Below are positions 4,913 through 9,683 of a stretch of 9,683 nucleotides of DNA, piece after piece. Numbering within the stretch: the stretch's first letter is position 1; the number at the start of each line of letters is the position of its first letter. A program made the position numbers and the translations under genes. The stretch spans positions 1 to 9,683 of the forward strand of contig JAIDKP010000015.1 of assembly GCA_029051445.1 (NCBI GenBank). Reading direction: 5' to 3'. The notes beneath the pieces were generated by a model that was given only the letters and a program-made list of their open reading frames with translations, searched no databases and was not told the origin of the DNA. The DNA is from Muribaculaceae bacterium. Lineage in GTDB: Bacteria; Bacteroidota; Bacteroidia; Bacteroidales; Muribaculaceae.

Positions 4913-7900
4913 ATGTCAGACGCAATCGTAAAACCGCGCATAAACTTCACCACGGTTAAGAATCCGCTGCCCTACCCCGACTTTCTTGAAGTCCAGCTTA
5001 AGTCTTTCCGCGACTTCCTTCAGCTCGACACCCCACCTGAAAAAAGAAAAAACGAGGGCTTGTTCAAGGTGTTTGCCGAAAACTTCCCGATAGCAGACAC
5101 CCGAAACAACTTTGTGCTGGAATTTCTCGACTACTATATCGAGCCGCCGCGATACACCATTGAGGAATGCCTCACAAGAGGACTGACCTACAGCGTTCCA
5201 CTGAAAGCCAAGCTCAAACTGTATTGCACCGATCCCGACCACGAGGACTTTGACACTGTGATACAGGACGTGTATCTTGGACAGATACCCTACATGACAC
5301 AAAACGGCACATTCGTCATTAACGGTGCCGAACGTGTTGTCGTCTCACAGCTTCACCGTTCACCCGGCGTCTTCTTCGGACAGAGCACACACGCCAACGG
5401 TACAAAGCTGTACTCGGCACGCATTATCCCGTTCCGTGGAAGCTGGATCGAGTTCGCGACCGACATCAACAACGTCATGTACGCCTACATCGACCGAAAA
5501 AAGAAATTGCCCGTAACAACACTTCTGAGGGCAATCGGTCTTGAGCGCGACAAAAACATCATCGACATTTTTGGACTTGCCGAAGAAGTCAAAGTCAGCG
5601 AAAAAAATCTCCGCAAAATCATCGGACGCAAACTCGCTGCATCTGTCGACCACAAATACAACGAAGACTTCTCCGATACCGACACGGGAGAAGTTGTTTC
5701 TGTCGAGCGTATCGACACCATCTTTGAGAGAGGAACAGAGATCACCGAAGACATAATTCCGCAGATCATCGAGTCGGGAGAAGAGAGCATTCTCATCAAC
5801 AAAGAAGAGGAAGAAGAGGGTGGACTCGACTACTCGATCATCTTCAACACTCTCTCTAAAGACCCGACCAAATCCGAGAAAGAAGCCGTACAGCACATCT
5901 ACCGTCAGCTGCGAAGCGCCGAAGCACCCGACGACGCAAGCGCACGCGAGGTGATCAACAACCTCTTCTTCTCAGAAAAACGATATGACCTCGGAGAAGT
6001 AGGCCGCTACCGCCTCAACAAAAAGCTCGGACTCGGCATATCAATGGACATCAAGGTCCTCACAAAGGAAGACATCATCGAGATCATCAAATATCTGATC
6101 GAGATGATCAACTCCAAGACCGATGTCGACGACATTGACCACCTCAGCAACCGTCGCGTGCGAACCGTAGGCGAGCAGCTCTACAACCAGTTCAACATCG
6201 GCCTCGCGCGCATGTCACGCACAATACGCGAGCGCATGAATGTACGCGACAACGAGGTGTTCACCCCGATTGATCTCATCAATGCCAAGACAATCTCGTC
6301 GGTCATCAACACGTTCTTCGGCACCAACGCGCTGTCGCAGTTCATGGACCAGACCAACCCCCTGGCCGAGATCACACACAAACGACGCATGTCGGCGCTC
6401 GGTCCCGGCGGTCTCACACGTGAGCGTGCAGGCTTCGAGGTGCGCGACGTACACTACACACACTACGGACGTCTTTGCCCGATCGAGACCCCTGAAGGTC
6501 CGAACATCGGTCTTATATCGTCGCTTTGCGTCTATGCAAAGATCAACGACCTCGGATTCATCGAGACACCCTACCGCAAGGTAACCGATGCATCCGTCAA
6601 CCTCAATAACGACGAGATCGTCTATCTCACCGCCGAAATCGAGTCAGGCAAGACAATCGCACAGGGCAATGCCCCGCTTAACGATGACGGCACATTCGTG
6701 CGCGACCGCGTCAAAGCCCGCCTCGATGCCGACTTCCCGATCGTGGCTCCCGGCGAGGTAGAGCTCATGGACGTTTCGCCCACACAGATCGCATCCATCG
6801 CCGCATCGCTCATCCCCTTCCTTGAGCACGACGACGCAAACCGCGCGCTCATGGGATCAAACATGATGCGTCAGGCAGTGCCTCTGATGCGCTCCGAGGC
6901 TCCTATCGTCGGAACAGGCATCGAAGGTCAGCTCATACGCGACTCACGCACACAAGTGACCGCCGAAGGCCCGGGCCTGATAGAGTATGTCGATGCCGAG
7001 CGCATTCTCATACGCTATGACCGCACCGAGGACGAGGAGTTTGCGGCATTCGACGATGCTGTAAAAGAATACCGTCTCCCAAAATTCCGCAAGACCAACC
7101 AGTCGACCACAATCGACCTCCGTCCCATCTGCAAGGCCGGACAGCGCGTCAACGGCGGCGAGATACTCACCGAAGGCTACTCTACCGAAAACGGAGAACT
7201 TGCTCTCGGACGCAACCTCAAGGTAGCGTTCATGCCGTGGAAAGGCTACAACTACGAGGATGCAATCGTGCTCAACGAGCGCGTGGTGCGTGAGGACATT
7301 CTCACATCTGTCCACGTCGACGAGTACACCCTCGAAGTGCGCGAGACAAAGCGCGGAATGGAGGAACTCACCAACGACATACCCAACGTCAGCGAGGACG
7401 CTACAAAAGACCTCGACGAGCGCGGCATTATCCGTGTCGGCGCACATGTGGTTCCGGGCGACATCCTCATCGGCAAAATCACACCGAAAGGTGAGAGCGA
7501 TCCCACTCCCGAGGAGAAACTCCTCCGCGCCATCTTCGGCGACAAGGCCGGCGACGTGAAAGACGCATCGCTCAAAGCATCTCCCTCGCTCAAAGGTGTG
7601 ATCATAGGCACAAACCTCTTCTCACGCGCCGCCAAAAACCCGCGCCGCAACCGCAGTGCAGCCGCACAGCTCCCCGTGCTCGACGAGAAATACGAGGAAC
7701 AGCAGGAAGCACTCAAACAGAAACTTGTGTCGAAACTCATGACACTCGTCTCCGGACGCGTCAGCCAGGGAGTCAAAGACTTCATCGGAAGCGACATAAT
7801 CCCCAAGGGAGCCAAGTTCACCGCAGGAGCGCTCAAGGAGATCAACTACGACACCGTAAACCTCTCCAAGTGGACCTCCGACCAGCACCGCAACGACCTC

Positions 7901-8731
7901 ATACGCGCCACAATCGTCAACTATCTGCGTAAATCCAAAGAGATCGACGCCGAGCTCCGCCGCAAGAAATTCGACATCTCGATAGGCGACGAGCTCCCCT
8001 CGGGCATCATGCAGATGGCCAAAGTCTACGTTGCTAAGAAGCGTAAGATCAGCGTAGGTGACAAAATGGCAGGACGTCACGGAAACAAAGGTATCGTCAG
8101 CCGCATCGTACGTCAGGAAGACATGCCGTTCCTTGCCGACGGTACTCCCGTAGATATCGTCCTCAACCCGCTTGGCGTGCCCTCGCGTATGAACCTCGGA
8201 CAGATCTTCGAGACCGTACTCGGATGGGCCGGACGCGAGCTCGGTGAGAAATTCGCCACTCCGATCTTCGACGGAGCATCGCTCGACGACCTCAACGCAT
8301 GGACCGACAAAGCAGGTATTCCGCGCTACGGTAAGACCTACCTCTACGACGGAGGCACCGGCGAACGCTTCGACCAGCCCGCGACCGTAGGTGTAATCTA
8401 CATGCTCAAACTCGGCCACATGGTCGAGGACAAGATGCACGCGCGTTCAATCGGTCCATACTCGCTCATCACCCAGCAGCCCCTCGGCGGTAAGGCACAG
8501 TTCGGAGGACAGCGCTTCGGAGAGATGGAGGTATGGGCACTCGAGGCATTCGGTGCAGCACACATCCTGCAGGAGATCCTCACAGTGAAGAGTGACGATG
8601 TCACCGGACGTTCAAAAGCCTACGAGGCAATCGTCAAAGGCGAGGCAATGCCACCCGTAGGCATACCTGAGTCACTCAACGTGCTCCTCCACGAGCTGCG
8701 CGGACTCGGCCTCAGCGTCACACTCGACTGA
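4913..8731 (+). CDS. rpoB: DNA-directed RNA polymerase subunit beta
   Basis: The 1272-residue product is complete and has the length usual for Bacteroidales RpoB. It is shorter than the E. coli 1342-residue protein. With RpoC it forms the catalytic core of RNA polymerase. N-terminal lobes include [20 protein letters not shown]. The rifampicin pocket [20 protein letters not shown] and following S494-A-L496 cover about 473-496. Next comes [13 protein letters not shown] (522-534). The nucleotide-contacting region [12 protein letters not shown] (1049-1060) has K1051 and K1059 matching E. coli K1065 and K1073. The clamp-linked C-terminus has [19 protein letters not shown] (1194-1212) and ends [12 protein letters not shown]. 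The start gives [19 protein letters not shown]. An acidic run, K297 followed by five Glu, and a basic/Ala stretch (905-919) lie in variable parts. The terminator, candidate promoter and foldback upstream likely set its level. rpoC follows after 69 bases. Confidence 0.99.
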   Translation: MSDAIVKPRINFTTVKNPLPYPDFLEVQLKSFRDFLQLDTPPEKRKNEGLFKVFAENFPIADTRNNFVLEFLDYYIEPPRYTIEECLTRGLTYSVPLKAKLKLYCTDPDHEDFDTVIQDVYLGQIPYMTQNGTFVINGAERVVVSQLHRSPGVFFGQSTHANGTKLYSARIIPFRGSWIEFATDINNVMYAYIDRKKKLPVTTLLRAIGLERDKNIIDIFGLAEEVKVSEKNLRKIIGRKLAASVDHKYNEDFSDTDTGEVVSVERIDTIFERGTEITEDIIPQIIESGEESILINKEEEEEGGLDYSIIFNTLSKDPTKSEKEAVQHIYRQLRSAEAPDDASAREVINNLFFSEKRYDLGEVGRYRLNKKLGLGISMDIKVLTKEDIIEIIKYLIEMINSKTDVDDIDHLSNRRVRTVGEQLYNQFNIGLARMSRTIRERMNVRDNEVFTPIDLINAKTISSVINTFFGTNALSQFMDQTNPLAEITHKRRMSALGPGGLTRERAGFEVRDVHYTHYGRLCPIETPEGPNIGLISSLCVYAKINDLGFIETPYRKVTDASVNLNNDEIVYLTAEIESGKTIAQGNAPLNDDGTFVRDRVKARLDADFPIVAPGEVELMDVSPTQIASIAASLIPFLEHDDANRALMGSNMMRQAVPLMRSEAPIVGTGIEGQLIRDSRTQVTAEGPGLIEYVDAERILIRYDRTEDEEFAAFDDAVKEYRLPKFRKTNQSTTIDLRPICKAGQRVNGGEILTEGYSTENGELALGRNLKVAFMPWKGYNYEDAIVLNERVVREDILTSVHVDEYTLEVRETKRGMEELTNDIPNVSEDATKDLDERGIIRVGAHVVPGDILIGKITPKGESDPTPEEKLLRAIFGDKAGDVKDASLKASPSLKGVIIGTNLFSRAAKNPRRNRSAAAQLPVLDEKYEEQQEALKQKLVSKLMTLVSGRVSQGVKDFIGSDIIPKGAKFTAGALKEINYDTVNLSKWTSDQHRNDLIRATIVNYLRKSKEIDAELRRKKFDISIGDELPSGIMQMAKVYVAKKRKISVGDKMAGRHGNKGIVSRIVRQEDMPFLADGTPVDIVLNPLGVPSRMNLGQIFETVLGWAGRELGEKFATPIFDGASLDDLNAWTDKAGIPRYGKTYLYDGGTGERFDQPATVGVIYMLKLGHMVEDKMHARSIGPYSLITQQPLGGKAQFGGQRFGEMEVWALEAFGAAHILQEILTVKSDDVTGRSKAYEAIVKGEAMPPVGIPESLNVLLHELRGLGLSVTLD

Positions 8732-8800
8732 GCGAACTTTCTCCCCACAACTTTTCTTTAACACTTCCCGAAAAGAAGACTCAACCACCATATACAACCG

Positions 8801-9683
8801 ATGGCTTTCAAGAAAGAACCAAAGGCAAAAAACAGCTTCTCCAGAATCACGATCGGACTCGCTTCACCTGAAGAGATCCTGAAAAACTCGTCGGGAGAAG
8901 TGCTCAAGCCCGAGACCATCAACTACCGCACCTACAAGCCCGAGCGCGACGGACTTTTCTGCGAGCGCATTTTCGGTCCGGTGAAAGACTACGAGTGCCA
9001 CTGCGGTAAATACAAACGCATCCGCTACAAAGGCATCGTCTGCAACAACTGCGGTGTCGAGGTGACCGAGAAAAAAGTGCGTCGTGAGCGCATGGGACAC
9101 ATCAAGCTCGTTGTGCCCGTAGCCCACATCTGGTACTTCCGCTCGCTCCCCAACAAGATCGGATACCTTCTCGGCATTCCGTCGAAAAAGCTCGACCAGG
9201 TCATCTACTACGAGCGCTACATCGTCCTCAACCCGGGCGAAGTCGAAGATGTGAAGAAACTTGACCTCCTCAACGAGGAAGAATACTACAACATCATCGA
9301 CCATCTCGATCCTGAAAACCGCAACCTCCCCGACGACGATCCCAAGAAATTCGTCGCCAAGATGGGTGCCGAGGCAATATATCAGCTTCTTGCATCGCTC
9401 AACCTCGACGAACTCTCCTACGATCTGCGCGACACAGCTGCGCGCGAGGGATCGCAGCAGCGCAAGACCGAGGCTCTCAAGCGTCTTCAGGTTGTAGAAT
9501 CTTTCCGCGCTTCAGCCGGACGCAACCGTCCGGAGTGGATGATACTCAAGGCAGTGCCTGTCATCCCGCCGGATCTCCGTCCTCTCGTTCCACTCGATGG
9601 CGGACGCTTCGCCACCTCCGACCTCAACGACCTGTACCGTCTTGTCATAATACTAAACAACCGACGCAAGCGACTCAAACAGA
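8801..9683 (+). CDS. rpoC: DNA-directed RNA polymerase subunit beta', N-terminal part
   Basis: The frame is open from 8801 to the window end, giving 294 codons of a protein that usually exceeds 1400 residues. The start [20 protein letters not shown] is the Bacteroidales RpoC N-terminus. The first zinc-binding site is intact: C66, C68, C81 and C84, in the spacing of E. coli C70/C72/C85/C88. [20 protein letters not shown] and [20 protein letters not shown] are both strongly conserved. The catalytic NADFDGD motif lies beyond the window. The final codons depart sharply from the family: [18 protein letters not shown] replaces the near-invariant pattern DLYRRVI-x-RNNRLKRL. That cluster suggests sequence error at a contig end. 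The 69-base gap after rpoB has no terminator, so the two genes are co-transcribed. Confidence 0.97.
   Translation, partial: MAFKKEPKAKNSFSRITIGLASPEEILKNSSGEVLKPETINYRTYKPERDGLFCERIFGPVKDYECHCGKYKRIRYKGIVCNNCGVEVTEKKVRRERMGHIKLVVPVAHIWYFRSLPNKIGYLLGIPSKKLDQVIYYERYIVLNPGEVEDVKKLDLLNEEEYYNIIDHLDPENRNLPDDDPKKFVAKMGAEAIYQLLASLNLDELSYDLRDTAAREGSQQRKTEALKRLQVVESFRASAGRNRPEWMILKAVPVIPPDLRPLVPLDGGRFATSDLNDLYRLVIILNNRRKRLKQ

Noticed and set aside
7622..8440. A 272-codon minus-strand open frame inside rpoB, with several similar ones in rpoB and rplA
   Set aside because: These are shadows caused by C-ending codons and strong codon bias on the + strand. None has a plausible start context or family motif.
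1..9683. Mobile elements, CRISPR repeats, defence genes or any other accessory system
   Set aside because: Every coding stretch is a housekeeping gene in the conserved order. I saw no direct repeats, transposase motifs or foreign-looking insertions on either strand.

Overview
This window is the tuf - tRNA-Trp - secE - nusG - rplK - rplA - rplJ - rplL - rpoB - rpoC block, a conserved core of the bacterial translation and transcription machinery. Everything readable lies on the + strand. The organism is very probably a member of the order Bacteroidales. The gene order with tRNA-Thr/tuf/tRNA-Trp ahead of secE fits, as do the RpoB (1272 aa) and RpoC N-terminal sequences, the absence of encoded tRNA CCA ends, A-rich start-codon leaders without Shine-Dalgarno motifs, and one good match to the Bacteroidetes -7 promoter element. 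The mid-range GC and C-ending codons suggest a Muribaculaceae-like gut lineage, but that is a weak inference.

Layout. 1-52 is the 3' part of tRNA-Thr(GGT), cut by the window edge. 53-273 is a gene-free leader before tuf. tuf (EF-Tu) is followed by a very strong 14-bp hairpin and then tRNA-Trp(CCA), which sits 15 bases before secE. nusG follows. A 106-base gap with a hairpin leads into rplK-rplA-rplJ (L11, L1, L10), and a 101-base gap with a short hairpin precedes rplL (L7/L12). The 180-base rplL-rpoB gap holds the densest regulatory content: a small hairpin, an intrinsic terminator with a T-tract, a Bacteroidetes-type promoter candidate, and a two-tier foldback in the rpoB leader. rpoB is complete. 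rpoC begins 69 bases later and runs off the right edge after 294 codons.

How the genes work together. EF-Tu delivers aminoacyl-tRNA to the ribosome. L11, L1, L10 and L7/L12 form the GTPase-centre stalk and the L1 stalk with which factors such as EF-Tu interact. RpoB and RpoC are the catalytic subunits of RNA polymerase, NusG links polymerase to the ribosome or Rho, and SecE is a core part of the SecYEG translocon. The terminator and promoter before rpoB would let the cell make much more ribosomal stalk protein than polymerase.

I found no novel defence, mobile or metabolic system here. The observations most worth checking are the non-coding structures and a cluster of implausible changes in the last 43 bases of rpoC. 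Those changes look like contig-end sequence error rather than biology.
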